64,000 nt of DNA from Bacteriovoracales bacterium (GTDB taxonomy: Bacteria; Bdellovibrionota; Bacteriovoracia; Bacteriovoracales; Bacteriovoracaceae): positions 62,001 to 126,000 of the forward strand of contig JASBRV010000041.1 of assembly GCA_030149295.1 (NCBI GenBank), read 5' to 3'. The notes under the pieces are model-generated. The model saw nothing but the letters and a program-made list of their open reading frames with translations. It did no database searches and was not told the origin of the DNA. Positions 52,695 through 61,094 of this stretch are shown piece after piece. The first letter of the stretch is position 1; every line of letters starts with the position of its first letter. Made by a program: the position numbers and the translations under genes.

Positions 52695-52724
52695 AAGGTG
52701 CTAAAAGGTGCGTGATACCTTTTT
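52691..52724. repeat. AAAAGGTG-family hairpin with a 10-bp tandem partial copy
   Basis: CTAAAAGGTG occurs twice in tandem (52691-52700, 52701-52710); the second is completed by CGTGATACCTTTTT. AAAAGGT (52703-52709) pairs with ACCTTTT (52717-52723). The 23 nt from 52701 are identical to those at the srkA stop. It lies between convergent genes and could terminate both. Confidence 0.7.
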
Positions 52725-52736
52725 CGTCTACAAGCG

Positions 52737-53261
52737 TTATTTGTGGAGCCAACCAGCTAAATCATCTGCATGGTGCTCTTCCATCTTGAGAATGTCCTCG
52801 AGCATACGTCTGGTACTAGGGTCTTTATCCCCAATCCAACGAATGATTTCTGAATAAGTTTCAATCGCCACTCTTTCCGCGACAAGATTTTCTTGAATCA
52901 TCTTTTGAAGGTCTTCACCTTGATAATAGTCTGCGTGAGCGCGAGTCATTAGCCCCTCAGGGTTCATATTGGGAATGCCACCTAACTGACAGATTCTCTC
53001 ACATAACCAGTCAGCATGTTGCTGCTCTTCATTGGCGTGAACAAGGAACTCTGCCGCGATGGGCTCCGCATTCATTCCCGCTGCCATAAAGTGATTATTC
53101 TTATAACGAAGAATACAAACAATTTCCGTCGCGAGTGCCTCATTAAGGACGTTAATAACTTCCTTAGCATCAGCTTTATAAGATCCGGTCATTGCCCCAT
53201 CCATCATTTTTTCACGGGCCCTTGCTTTAATAGTCTCAAGATCGATCTTGAATTCATTCAT
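52737..53261 (-). CDS. bfr: Bacterioferritin-like protein
   Basis: 174 residues, a four-helix ferritin fold. Candidate di-iron ligands: Glu in NEALATEIVCILRYK, the E-x-x-H of HANEEQQHADWL, Glu in NLVAERVAIETYSEII, and E-x-x-H in LKMEEHHADDL. No haem-ligand Met can be assigned with confidence. Fits the bacterioferritin/Dps-like group (COG2193) for iron storage and detoxification in the cytoplasm. AAAGGAG lies about 8 nt before the ATG. Confidence 0.8.
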   Translation of the reverse strand: MNEFKIDLETIKARAREKMMDGAMTGSYKADAKEVINVLNEALATEIVCILRYKNNHFMAAGMNAEPIAAEFLVHANEEQQHADWLCERICQLGGIPNMNPEGLMTRAHADYYQGEDLQKMIQENLVAERVAIETYSEIIRWIGDKDPSTRRMLEDILKMEEHHADDLAGWLHK

Positions 53262-53350
53262 AGTATTCTCCTTTAAGTAGTAACCTTATTATTTGGGAGA
53301 ATTCCTCTATTAGTAAATAAAGAAGTTAACTAAATCGTAATAACCGAAAG

Positions 53351-54223
53351 TTATTCCCCTGAAAAAATATAAACACGAGGAACTTCAACTACCTTCATTT
53401 CCCCATGCCAATCAAATTCGAGACGCTCTGCACGAAGCTTTAGACCGGTCTTATTTTTATTACCTTTTCCATAGGCACTATCTCCAAGAACGGGGTGACC
53501 ATAAAGATCGAGATGTTTTCGAATTTGATGAGTGCGACCTGTGCCCAACCTTAATTCTAATAGAGAGTTACCCTCTTCAGTTTTTAATTTCTTAAAAAAA
53601 GTTAAGGCCTTCTTTCCCTCTAGTGGATAGTCGAGTCTTCCTTCCTCTTCAACCACTTCACCCAATACCCAAGCGAGATAGACTTTTTGAACCAAAGTTC
53701 CTCGCCACTTAGTCGAGAGAAGCTTCGCTGCCTTTTTATTATGGGCCACCACGACCACTCCATCTGTTTCTCGATCGAGTCGATGAATCAAGAAGACCTC
53801 TCCCTTACAATCCTTTTCTATGAACCTTAACAAAGACCAGGAATCTCCGTACTTCGTACCTTGAGTGAGAAGGCCCGCTGGCTTGTACCAAGCACTCCAA
53901 TCCCTCTCCTTCTTTAAGCATTCCGGGCTTTGAGGAAAGGCCTCTTTTTGTCTTTCAAAAAGCTTTGGATCCAAGAAAAACTCCACTCGATCCCCTGGCC
54001 GAATGACTGTTTTTGCCCTTCGAACTCGGTCCAATTTCTTAGAATTTCCCTTCTTCAACCAGCAGGATCCTTGAATCATGGCCTCTTTAATCACGCTTGC
54101 AGAAAGGGGTAGCTTATCCTTAAGGAAGGCAACCACCGTAGTTTCTTCCTTTGCGCGATAGTTTTCTTTGAGGATCACTTTCTTGTGAGGCAACTTATTT
54201 TCTGAACTTATTTCGTTAGACAT
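53351..54223 (-). CDS. RluA-family RNA pseudouridine synthase
   Basis: 290 residues. An N-terminal S4-like RNA-binding part (about 25-85; VVAFLKDKLPLSASVIKEAM) precedes the catalytic domain with the RluA motif LIHRLDRETDGVVVVA (catalytic Asp in R-L-D-R). LRLGTGRTHQIRKHLDLYGHPVLGD, cited by its G-R-T-H-Q-I-R-K-H core, closes the active site. Target uridine (rRNA or tRNA) cannot be told from sequence. Confidence 0.92.
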   Translation of the reverse strand: MSNEISSENKLPHKKVILKENYRAKEETTVVAFLKDKLPLSASVIKEAMIQGSCWLKKGNSKKLDRVRRAKTVIRPGDRVEFFLDPKLFERQKEAFPQSPECLKKERDWSAWYKPAGLLTQGTKYGDSWSLLRFIEKDCKGEVFLIHRLDRETDGVVVVAHNKKAAKLLSTKWRGTLVQKVYLAWVLGEVVEEEGRLDYPLEGKKALTFFKKLKTEEGNSLLELRLGTGRTHQIRKHLDLYGHPVLGDSAYGKGNKNKTGLKLRAERLEFDWHGEMKVVEVPRVYIFSGE

Positions 54224-54287
54224 GACACTTCATAGCACGGCTCATTTCTAGTTGGAAATTCATTATAAAAAGAATACTCTCCACCCC

Positions 54288-55307
54288 ATGGAAAATGACA
54301 TTCTCATCGTGGCAAATGGCCTCACAAAACAATTTGTCTCTTACAAAAAGGCCCCTGGTGTGATGGGCTCCTTCACCTCATTTTTTAAGAGAAGTCCTAT
54401 TGTTAAAGATGCTGTCAAAGACTTCACTTTTGATGTGAAAAAGGGAGAAATCATCGGTCTCCTTGGGCCTAATGGGGCTGGAAAAACGACATTGATGAAG
54501 ATGTTCACAGGAATCATTGTTCCTAGTGAGGGAGAGCTTAAAATTTTAGGAAGTAATCCCTGGGAGCGTGACAAAAACTTTCGAAAGCGCATTGCTCTCG
54601 TCATGGGTCAGAAGTCACAACTTTGGTGGGATATTCCGGCCATGGATAGTTTTCTTCTTCTTCAGCGCTACTATGAAGTCAGTGATGAAAACTTCAAGGC
54701 GCGAATTGAAAAGATGAGTGAGCTCCTAGGCGTCAAAGATCTTCTTCATGTTCATGTGAGAAAGCTCTCTCTTGGAGAGCGCATGAAAATGGAGCTGATG
54801 GCCTCTCTTCTTCATAATCCAGAAGTGATTTTCCTTGATGAACCCACTATCGGCCTTGACCTAGTCGCTCAAGAAAATATTCGAAATTTCATCAAGGATT
54901 ACCATCGCGAAAACAATTGTGCCATCATCATCACTTCTCATTACATGCAAGATGTTCAGGCCCTCTGTGACAGATTAGTTTTGATCTTTGATGGGAAAAA
55001 AGGCTACGACGGTCCTCTCGATAATTTTGAAAATATTCTGGGCAGTGAAAAGAGTGTCAGCTTCTCTTTTGATTGTCCTCAAGATCCGGGACTTCCTCTT
55101 TGGCAAGAACATGGTGCCACTTGGAATGAAGACAAAACTCAAGTCGAGCTTCGCGTACCTGAAGAAGACCTACGTGCCTATTCAGCTAAGGTTTTAAATG
55201 AAACTGAAGTAACTGACTTTGCGACAGAAAAACTTCCTATTGAAAGAGTGATGAAAGAGCTAATGAATAATCCTGAAATCCTTAGATCCCAGGCCCAAAA
55301 CTCATGA
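54288..55307 (+). CDS. ABC-2 type exporter, ATP-binding subunit
   Basis: 339 residues from ATG 54288 (MENDILIVANGLTKQF); a TTG at 54252 would add 12. Walker A LLGPNGAGKTTLMKM, signature LSLGERMKMELMASL, Walker B VIFLDEPTIGLD, and H-loop ITSHYMQDV. The N-terminal insertion before Walker A (KKAPGVMGSFTSFFKRSP) is typical of ABC-2 exporters paired with DUF990/ABC2_membrane_6 permeases. It overlaps the first permease by 4 nt (ATGA). Substrate unknown. Confidence 0.92.
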   Translation: MENDILIVANGLTKQFVSYKKAPGVMGSFTSFFKRSPIVKDAVKDFTFDVKKGEIIGLLGPNGAGKTTLMKMFTGIIVPSEGELKILGSNPWERDKNFRKRIALVMGQKSQLWWDIPAMDSFLLLQRYYEVSDENFKARIEKMSELLGVKDLLHVHVRKLSLGERMKMELMASLLHNPEVIFLDEPTIGLDLVAQENIRNFIKDYHRENNCAIIITSHYMQDVQALCDRLVLIFDGKKGYDGPLDNFENILGSEKSVSFSFDCPQDPGLPLWQEHGATWNEDKTQVELRVPEEDLRAYSAKVLNETEVTDFATEKLPIERVMKELMNNPEILRSQAQNS

Positions 55308-56116
55308 GCCAAGAGAGCGTCAGAAATTTATCCAAATGGTGGATTACTATCAAAATCAGCTGGGTAAAACATACGGCTTATCGCCTCAATTTCTTTTTAC
55401 AAATCATCGGTCCTTCTTTGGTTTTCTTCTTTGTGAAGTACAACCTCTGGTCATCTATCTATGCAGGGGATCCCAATCTTGTGATAAAGGGTTTTGATTT
55501 TAAAAGTATGATCCATTACCACCTTTGGGCCTTTGTAGTTTCCCTTGTGGCACAAGGACATGGCTCATGGAATTTATCAGATGATATTCGTCTGGGCAGA
55601 ATTTCAAGTTACCTTATCTATCCTTTTAACTTTTGGGAATTTCACACCGCTTCATGGCTTTCCTTTCAGACCATCCAAATGGGAATTGCCGCGACAACCC
55701 TGGGAATTCTCTCTTTCTTTGGATTGGTCAATCTTCCAGCACTAAACCTACTTCTTATTGGAATCGTCTATACACTCTTTATTTCTCTCTTTTGGTTTAC
55801 GATGCAATACCTCACCGGGGTTCTCGCCTTTTGGTTAGAAGAAACTTGGATCTTAAGAGTCATGCTTTCAATCGTTTCCTACTTCCTTTCCGGCGCGATC
55901 ATCCCCCTAGACCTCTATCCTGAATGGGTTGTGAAGATTCTCAATTATACCCCTTTTCCCTATCTTACTTATTACCCCATAAAAATTTTCATGGGAGAAA
56001 TGCCCGACCTCACTCTTGGTCTCAGTCTCATTACTTTTTGGACTCTCATCTTTGCGGGAATCAACCACCTAGTCTGGAAAAAAGGAATTAAACTTTATAC
56101 GGCGGCGGGGATGTAA
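55304..56116 (+). CDS. ABC-2 type permease, subunit 1
   Basis: 270 residues with about six membrane helices. Recognised by the ABC2_membrane_6 pattern: MIHYHLWAFVVSLVAQGHGS, DDIRLGRISSYLIYPFNFWE, LSGAIIPLDLYPEWVVKIL, and YYPIKIFMGE. It starts 4 nt inside the ATPase gene and overlaps the second permease by one base (TAATG), so all three are made together. Confidence 0.88.
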   Translation: MSQESVRNLSKWWITIKISWVKHTAYRLNFFLQIIGPSLVFFFVKYNLWSSIYAGDPNLVIKGFDFKSMIHYHLWAFVVSLVAQGHGSWNLSDDIRLGRISSYLIYPFNFWEFHTASWLSFQTIQMGIAATTLGILSFFGLVNLPALNLLLIGIVYTLFISLFWFTMQYLTGVLAFWLEETWILRVMLSIVSYFLSGAIIPLDLYPEWVVKILNYTPFPYLTYYPIKIFMGEMPDLTLGLSLITFWTLIFAGINHLVWKKGIKLYTAAGM

Positions 56117-56898
56117 TGAGACACTACTGGAATGTTTATAAAAAATTCGTCTCGACCAGTGTAAGTGTAGAAACTAGTTTTCGTACGAGCTTCATTCTTT
56201 TAATTTTTATGGATTTCTTTTTCTTTTGCTCGAGCGTTTTTTCTGTGAACTTTATCTATGACCATGTGGCGAGTATTGGACCTTGGCAAAGAGATCACCT
56301 CCTCTTTTTCATCACCTTTATGCTCACTATTGATAATCTGCACATGATGATTTTTTCGCAAAGCTTTTGGGAGTTTAGTTTTAATATTAGGACCGGTGCG
56401 CTGGACTACGTCATTCTCAAACCCATGAGCACCATTTTCAGTGTCTTCTTTCGTCACTTTCGCGCAAGCTCTCTTTTTAATACTCCTCTTTTTGTTGGAG
56501 CCCTTATTTACTATGGCATCAAAATAGAAATCACCCCACTAGACTGGGTTCTTATGCCTTTTTTACTAATTATGGGTTTAGCCCTGCTCGTGGTTATTGA
56601 GTTTATCCTTTCGACCAGTATGTTTTGGATGACCGATGGCACCGGAATTAACTTTCTTCGCATGCAGATGCAACAGCTCGCTCGTTGGCCAAACTTTGTA
56701 TACCAAGGAATCTTGAGAAAAGTTCTCACTATTATCGTCCCGGTTCTTCTGATTGGCTCAGGCCCCGTGCACTTTTTAGTTGATAAAAGCCAATGGCAAC
56801 TTTTGGCGCTCATGGTCATCATCTTCTTTGGACTCTGCGGTCTTCTTCGTATTATCTGGAACTTTGGACTGCGTCATTACGATTCGGCCAGCAGTTAA
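56116..56898 (+). CDS. ABC-2 type permease, subunit 2
   Basis: 260 residues, about six membrane helices, same family as subunit 1: FFITFMLTIDNLHMMIFSQS, SFNIRTGALDYVILKPMSTI, then FWMTDGTGINFLRMQMQQLARWP (key F-W-x-x-x-x-x-G...R-x-P) and a C-terminal FGLRHYDSASS. Together they would form a heterodimeric channel driven by the upstream ATPase. Confidence 0.88.
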   Translation: MRHYWNVYKKFVSTSVSVETSFRTSFILLIFMDFFFFCSSVFSVNFIYDHVASIGPWQRDHLLFFITFMLTIDNLHMMIFSQSFWEFSFNIRTGALDYVILKPMSTIFSVFFRHFRASSLFNTPLFVGALIYYGIKIEITPLDWVLMPFLLIMGLALLVVIEFILSTSMFWMTDGTGINFLRMQMQQLARWPNFVYQGILRKVLTIIVPVLLIGSGPVHFLVDKSQWQLLALMVIIFFGLCGLLRIIWNFGLRHYDSASS

Positions 56899-56952
56899 GA
56901 AATATTTCTTCTCTAACCTTGCAAATCCCAAAACCATTACCATCTTTATTCT

Positions 56953-57114
56953 ATGGTAGGTGTCATTACATCCACATTTCCCTGGGCAGGTCTTAGCCTG
57001 TTCGTTTTCTTCCTCGTTGGCGGACTCGTCTTTTCTAATCAGGATATGTTAGAAGAGAACCTCGATAATCCTGCGACGAAAGAAGAAAAATGCCGTTCAA
57101 AAGACTGCTCTTAA
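56953..57114 (+). CDS. Possible 53-aa single-pass membrane protein
   Basis: Open frame MVGVITSTFPWAGLSLFVFF followed by a hydrophobic continuation to about residue 27, then an acidic stretch and a C-terminal CRSKDCS. One membrane helix is clear, but no Shine-Dalgarno is seen and the 3' end overlaps the next gene by 25 nt. It fills the otherwise empty 190-nt gap between the ABC permease and the MipA-like gene. It may be a small accessory subunit or chance. Confidence 0.35.
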   Translation: MVGVITSTFPWAGLSLFVFFLVGGLVFSNQDMLEENLDNPATKEEKCRSKDCS

Positions 57115-57947
57115 TCTTTATCCTCTGCACTCAATCGAGTGCCCAAATCACTCAAAGTGTTGATGATAAGAAAAAGCCCCTCTGGGAGCTAGGAGCCGCC
57201 CTCGTTGGTGCTGTTGTGCCCGCTTATCCAGGATCTGAAGAGACCAACACCTTTTTCATCCCTATACCTTTTCCTACCTTTTTTTATCGAGGAGATGTCT
57301 TACGAGCCGATGAGGAAGGTGGCATGAGGAGCCGTCTTTTAAAAAGCGACACTTATGAGGTAAACCTCAGCGTAGGAGGTTCTCTTCCCGCTGATAGTGA
57401 AGATGTGGCCATTCGCCAAGGTATGCCAGATCTCAATACGATCATCGAGTTGGGACCTGGGTTATTGGCAACCCTATGGAAATATCGAGGGGAAGCAGGT
57501 AATTATAAACTCGGCCTTAATATTCCTTTAAGAGTAGCGACCACGGTGGACTTTTGGGAAGCTGAAGAACAAGGCCTCGTCTTTAATCCTCTGCTTTATT
57601 TAATTACAGAGCGCGTTTTTGGAAACAAACTCATCACTTTCACAGGACTCTCCACAGTTGTGGCCAGTCAAAAGTTTCACCGCTACTTTTATCAAGTGGA
57701 TGCACCCTTTGTCAGGACCGATCGCCCTCAGTATGGTTCCCAATCTGGCTACTTAAGCACGACTTTTTCCCAAGGCTTTAGTGGCAAGATTACTGATGAA
57801 GTCATTGGATTTGTTGGCGCCTCTTACACAAGCCTTCATGGTAACGCCAATAGAAACTCTCCTCTCTTTAAAGAAAAAGATAACTTTTCCGTCGCTCTAG
57901 GCCTTGTATGGTGGTTTTATGAATCACAAGAAAGAGCGGCTTTTTAA
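57090..57947 (+). CDS. MipA/OmpV-family outer-membrane protein
   Basis: 285 residues with signal peptide (about 1-18, FILCTQSSA). Family features: G-A-A-L-V-G-A-V-V-P-A-Y-P-G-S-E start, IPIPFPTFFYRGDVLRADEEGG, alternating amphipathic beta strands, and C-terminal NRNSPLFKEKDNFSVALGLVWWF, ending in an aromatic as in outer-membrane barrels. MipA was described as a scaffold for murein enzymes and OmpV as a porin; the role here is open. Confidence 0.85.
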   Translation: MPFKRLLLIFILCTQSSAQITQSVDDKKKPLWELGAALVGAVVPAYPGSEETNTFFIPIPFPTFFYRGDVLRADEEGGMRSRLLKSDTYEVNLSVGGSLPADSEDVAIRQGMPDLNTIIELGPGLLATLWKYRGEAGNYKLGLNIPLRVATTVDFWEAEEQGLVFNPLLYLITERVFGNKLITFTGLSTVVASQKFHRYFYQVDAPFVRTDRPQYGSQSGYLSTTFSQGFSGKITDEVIGFVGASYTSLHGNANRNSPLFKEKDNFSVALGLVWWFYESQERAAF

Positions 57948-57971
57948 ATGGATAACCAAAAGGATATTAAG

Positions 57972-58868
57972 ATGATCTCACCCATTTTTGATGAATCAGC
58001 ATGGACAGAAGTTGAAGGCTTTAACTTTACCGATATCACCTATCATCGCGCCAAAGATCAAGGCACTGTAAGAATTGCTTTCAATCGTCCTGAATGTCGA
58101 AATGCTTTTCGCCCCCACACCGTCGATGAACTTTATCGTGCTCTTGAACATGCACGCACGTGGAGTGATGTTGGCTGCGTTCTCTTAACGGGAAATGGTC
58201 CCTCTCAAAAAGACGGCGGCTGGGCTTTTTGTAGTGGCGGGGATCAGCGCATTCGTGGGCGTGATGGCTATAAATATGAAGGCTCTGATCAAGATAAGAT
58301 CGATCCCGCCAAACTTGGGCGCCTCCACATTCTTGAAGTTCAGCGCCTTATTCGCTTCATGCCTAAAGTTGTCATCGCTGTGGTTCCTGGCTGGGCCGTT
58401 GGCGGAGGTCACTCCCTACACGTCGTTTGTGACATGACCTTAGCTTCAAAAGAGCATGCTATCTTTAAACAAACTGACCCAGACGTCGCAAGTTTTGACT
58501 CAGGTTATGGCTCTGCCTATCTCGCTAAAATGTGCGGTCAAAAACGCGCCAGAGAGATTTTCTTTTTAGGTCTCAATTATTCTGCCCAAGAAGCTTTTGA
58601 GATGGGCATGGTGAATAAAGTTGTCCCTCACCAAGACCTTGAAAAAGTAGCACTTGAATGGGGAGCTCTCATTAATTCGAAAAGCCCTACAGCGATGCGT
58701 ATGTTGAAATACGGCTTTAACCTCCCCGACGATGGTCTCGTTGGCCAGCAGCTTTTTGCCGGTGAGGCCACTCGCCTTGCCTATGGCACAGACGAGGCCC
58801 GTGAAGGACGCGATGCCTTTTTAGAAAAGCGTAATCAAGACTACAGCGGTTTTCCTTGGCACTACTAG
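57972..58868 (+). CDS. menB: 1,4-dihydroxy-2-naphthoyl-CoA synthase
   Basis: 298 residues from ATG 57972, chosen because AAGGA sits 7 nt upstream; an ATG at 57948 directly after the mipA-like stop is the alternative. Crotonase fold of MenB: FNRPECRNAFRPHTVDELYR, LTGNGPSQKDGGWAFCSGGD, GRLHILEVQRLIRFMPKVVI, GWAVGGGHSLHVVCDMTLAS, QTDPDVASFDSGYGSAYLAK, ending KRNQDYSGFPWHY. It is the long form also seen in Actinobacteria. Dieckmann-type ring closure in menaquinone synthesis. No other men gene is in the window. Confidence 0.95.
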   Translation: MISPIFDESAWTEVEGFNFTDITYHRAKDQGTVRIAFNRPECRNAFRPHTVDELYRALEHARTWSDVGCVLLTGNGPSQKDGGWAFCSGGDQRIRGRDGYKYEGSDQDKIDPAKLGRLHILEVQRLIRFMPKVVIAVVPGWAVGGGHSLHVVCDMTLASKEHAIFKQTDPDVASFDSGYGSAYLAKMCGQKRAREIFFLGLNYSAQEAFEMGMVNKVVPHQDLEKVALEWGALINSKSPTAMRMLKYGFNLPDDGLVGQQLFAGEATRLAYGTDEAREGRDAFLEKRNQDYSGFPWHY

Positions 58869-59914
58869 ATAATATTGAAGAGCTTCTTTTAACTTTAAGT
58901 GACCAAGAAATTGATAAGTTGTTTAACCTACAAGAAGCACTGACAAGTGACACGAGACTTGAACGTGAAGCTTACACAGATGGCCTTATTTCAAGTGAAG
59001 CTCTTTACACGACTTATAAAGATTTTTTTCAGATCTATCTCGATGTGAAGAAAAGAGGCATTCAAAGCTTTGCAGATCTTGGCGCTGGTAATGGACGCTC
59101 TAAGCTTCTCTTTGATCTCTTAAAAGCTCCTTTCCAAACGACTACCTATGAGTTTGTTCCAGAGAGGGTTCAAGCGACAAAAGAAGCCTACAGTGCCCTT
59201 CAATTACCAGATCACAAAAATATAAAAGAGATGAATCTTTTAGAAGAAGCACTCCCAGATCATGATGCCTATTTTCTTTATCTCCCTGTCGGAGCAACCT
59301 TAGATCATCTTGTTGAGGAATTAAAAAACCTTTCTATTTCTCGTGATCGCTTTCTCTATGTCATTGAATCTCATGGAGACCTTCTCAATTACCTCAAAAA
59401 GTCTTTTACGACTTTAGAACTTCTTAAAAGTATCCCTCTCAATTCAAAGAGGCATGATCCCCACCTTCACGTTTTTCAATTGAGAAGCTGTGAAAAACAA
59501 TTAAATCGAGAAAAAGAATTGATCCAAAAGGCTCAGTCTAGGATCGATAATGGATTTTCATTAAAGACTCTCTTGCCTTTTGAGATTTACGCTCTCTTAA
59601 AGCATTTTGGACAAAGCCCTTTAAATCAAATTGTCGTCAAAGAAGCCCATATGAAATGGATGGCAAGCATAGAAGGCTGGAAAGAAGGTCCTACTATTGA
59701 TTCCATTGAAACGCTTTTTCCATCCAGAATTATTTATTTTGAGCAGATTGATTCTCTTCTCAAGGCACCAAAATCCTTAGCTCCTTTCATCCAAAAGAGA
59801 AGGGATCGAGAGTTTGAAAAAACGGCAAAGCCTTCAGAAAAAATTAGAAAAATAATTCTCTCCAATCCTTTTAAAATTGAATTTGCTAGCGGCGAAATAA
59901 AAAAGGGGCCTTAA
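58856..59914 (+). CDS. SAM-dependent methyltransferase-fold protein, function unknown
   Basis: 352 residues from TTG 58856, overlapping menB by 13 nt. After ~60 helical residues, SFADLGAGNGRSKLLFDLL matches motif I of class I methyltransferases, and TYEFVPERVQATKEAY carries the acidic strand-2 end. Later parts (FLYLPVGATLDHLVEEL) fit the fold, but motif IV is not canonical. The ~150-residue C-terminal extension is unrecognised. The stop codon lies in a GGGGCC hairpin. Coupled to menB, but a role in quinone methylation is only a guess. Confidence 0.6.
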   Translation: MALLDNIEELLLTLSDQEIDKLFNLQEALTSDTRLEREAYTDGLISSEALYTTYKDFFQIYLDVKKRGIQSFADLGAGNGRSKLLFDLLKAPFQTTTYEFVPERVQATKEAYSALQLPDHKNIKEMNLLEEALPDHDAYFLYLPVGATLDHLVEELKNLSISRDRFLYVIESHGDLLNYLKKSFTTLELLKSIPLNSKRHDPHLHVFQLRSCEKQLNREKELIQKAQSRIDNGFSLKTLLPFEIYALLKHFGQSPLNQIVVKEAHMKWMASIEGWKEGPTIDSIETLFPSRIIYFEQIDSLLKAPKSLAPFIQKRRDREFEKTAKPSEKIRKIILSNPFKIEFASGEIKKGP

Positions 59915-59922
59915 AAGGCCCC
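59905..59922 (-). terminator. Intrinsic terminator on the minus strand (overlaps the upstream gene's stop)
   Basis: GGGGCC (59905-59910) and GGCCCC (59917-59922) pair around TTAAAA, which includes the plus-strand TAA. In the minus direction the hairpin is followed by six Ts (59899-59904), a good terminator; in the plus direction there is no T-run. A minus-strand transcript therefore probably ends here, although the nearest minus-strand gene stops at 60298. Confidence 0.75.
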
Positions 59923-60297
59923 GTGTGCAGGAGTAAAGTGAAAAGGTTGTTGGCTTAGCCTTGTATCCACAAGTGCATGCCACGATTAAGACCTTTTTAA
60001 ATTTGTGGTACTGCGCGCCCGTAGAGGGAAAAGTCTTTGGCGAGGTTTGGATAAAAGAAACAGGCTCAAGGCCATGAAAAGGAGACTTATTACAGTCACT
60101 GAATTGGGGAGAGCGTTTATCACAGTACCACCTCATTTTGAGATCAGCTCCAACTGCCAATCTCTTCTAAGACTAAGTTAATATGGCTTCCCCAAAGAAC
60201 AAGGTGAACAAATTCGATTTGACAGAGAGTTTACAATACTGAGGGGGAGGACTGACTTAATAAAAAGAGCGGCGCATCAAAACAAACAATTCAGTGT
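59923..60297 (-). other. Unassigned 375-bp intergenic stretch, possible minus-strand leader/ncRNA
   Basis: No protein gene is convincing. Inverted segments can nest: GTGGTACTG (60005-60013) with CAGTACCAC (60123-60131), AAGTCTTT (60031-60038) with AAAGGAGACTT (60078-60088, two-base bulge), and GGCTCAAGGCC (60063-60073) at the tip. With the terminator at 59905-59922 this could be the 3' part of a minus-strand RNA. A 9-bp match in a region this size is not rare, so structure alone is weak evidence. Confidence 0.3.
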
Positions 60298-60750
60298 CTA
60301 TTGAGCGCAAATAAAAGCAGGCTTAGTAAGGCTAACCTTTTCACATTGACTCACCCAGTCACCAGCAATGTAATGGGCAAAGCCAAAGAACCAAACAATA
60401 CTTTTATGGGAATGATTGATCTCAAAGTAGGCAGGTAGCACTTCTGGCGTTTTACCATCCACACTATAACACCAGCCATATGAGCGCATTTCCATGGGTG
60501 TGATAATTTCTAGAGCTTCTTGCCCCATCGGTGTTCCTAGCATGGTGTGAATACCTAGCTCATTTCCGACAAAAGGAATTTTTGCTCTCGTAAGAGTGGC
60601 GACTGTAAGCGCGCCAACAGTTCGTGGAAGGTCTTCCCATACATCTCTTTGAACTGCTTTTCCTGTGCAAGGTTCTTCAATAGTAAGAAGGACTGCCTTG
60701 GCAGGAAAAATAAACAAAATGAGAAGAGCAAAGACCAACCAACGATTCAT
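60298..60750 (-). CDS. Secreted DUF4430-like protein
   Basis: 150 residues with signal peptide (MNRWLVFALLILFIFPAKA). The C-terminal half GWCYSVDGKTPEVLPAYFEI resembles DUF4430/transcobalamin-like 'Y-W--xVDG' motifs, followed by H-S-H and IVWFFGFAHYIAGDW. Four Cys (EEPCTG, GWCYS, SQCEK, FICAQ). Exact role unknown. It begins 1 nt after the stop of the 71-aa gene, so the two are coupled. Confidence 0.6.
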   Translation of the reverse strand: MNRWLVFALLILFIFPAKAVLLTIEEPCTGKAVQRDVWEDLPRTVGALTVATLTRAKIPFVGNELGIHTMLGTPMGQEALEIITPMEMRSYGWCYSVDGKTPEVLPAYFEINHSHKSIVWFFGFAHYIAGDWVSQCEKVSLTKPAFICAQ

Positions 60751-60751
60751 A

Positions 60752-60967
60752 TTATTCTGCTGTTTCTTCAGTAGTTTCTTCTGCAGGTTCTTCCTCAGCT
60801 ACTGGCTCTTCTTTTTTAGGAGCAGCCACTTTAATAAGGCCCTCAGCTAGAAGAACATTTACCTTCTCGTCTTTATTGATCCACTTACCTTTGGCATCTT
60901 TTACACCAAAGCGACCGTTTCTTTTTTTAATGATTGTGTGTTCTTTTGTTTGCTTAACAACTTCCAT
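60752..60967 (-). CDS. Small protein with acidic tail
   Basis: 71 residues: a compact N-terminal part rich in K/G/N with strand-like IIKKRNGRFGVKDAKGKWIN (residues about 12-31), then VNVLLAEGLIK, and an Ala/Glu/Thr-rich acidic tail (EEEPAEETTEETAE) likely disordered. No family recognised, though the core looks like a folded beta unit. First gene of a two-gene minus-strand unit with the DUF4430-like gene. Confidence 0.6.
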   Translation of the reverse strand: MEVVKQTKEHTIIKKRNGRFGVKDAKGKWINKDEKVNVLLAEGLIKVAAPKKEEPVAEEEPAEETTEETAE

Positions 60968-61094
60968 GACTACTCCTTGTGATTTGGGTCACTACTCGTT
61001 TAATTGGTAAAAATGAGCGCCAAACATAGCGATAAGCACCTGATTTGACAACTAAAAGTGTCTTTAAAAGCCCTACCATGTTACGATTACCACC

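Noticed and set aside
59834-60160. Minus-strand ORF of 108 aa
   Set aside because: Irregular composition, overlaps the end of the plus-strand methyltransferase-like gene and its terminator hairpin, and has no recognisable domain; more likely chance openness.
59923-60297. Firm call of 6S RNA, RNase P RNA or tmRNA
   Set aside because: None of the signature sequences of RNase P, SRP RNA or tmRNA is visible, and the 9-bp outer stem could arise by chance in a region this size.
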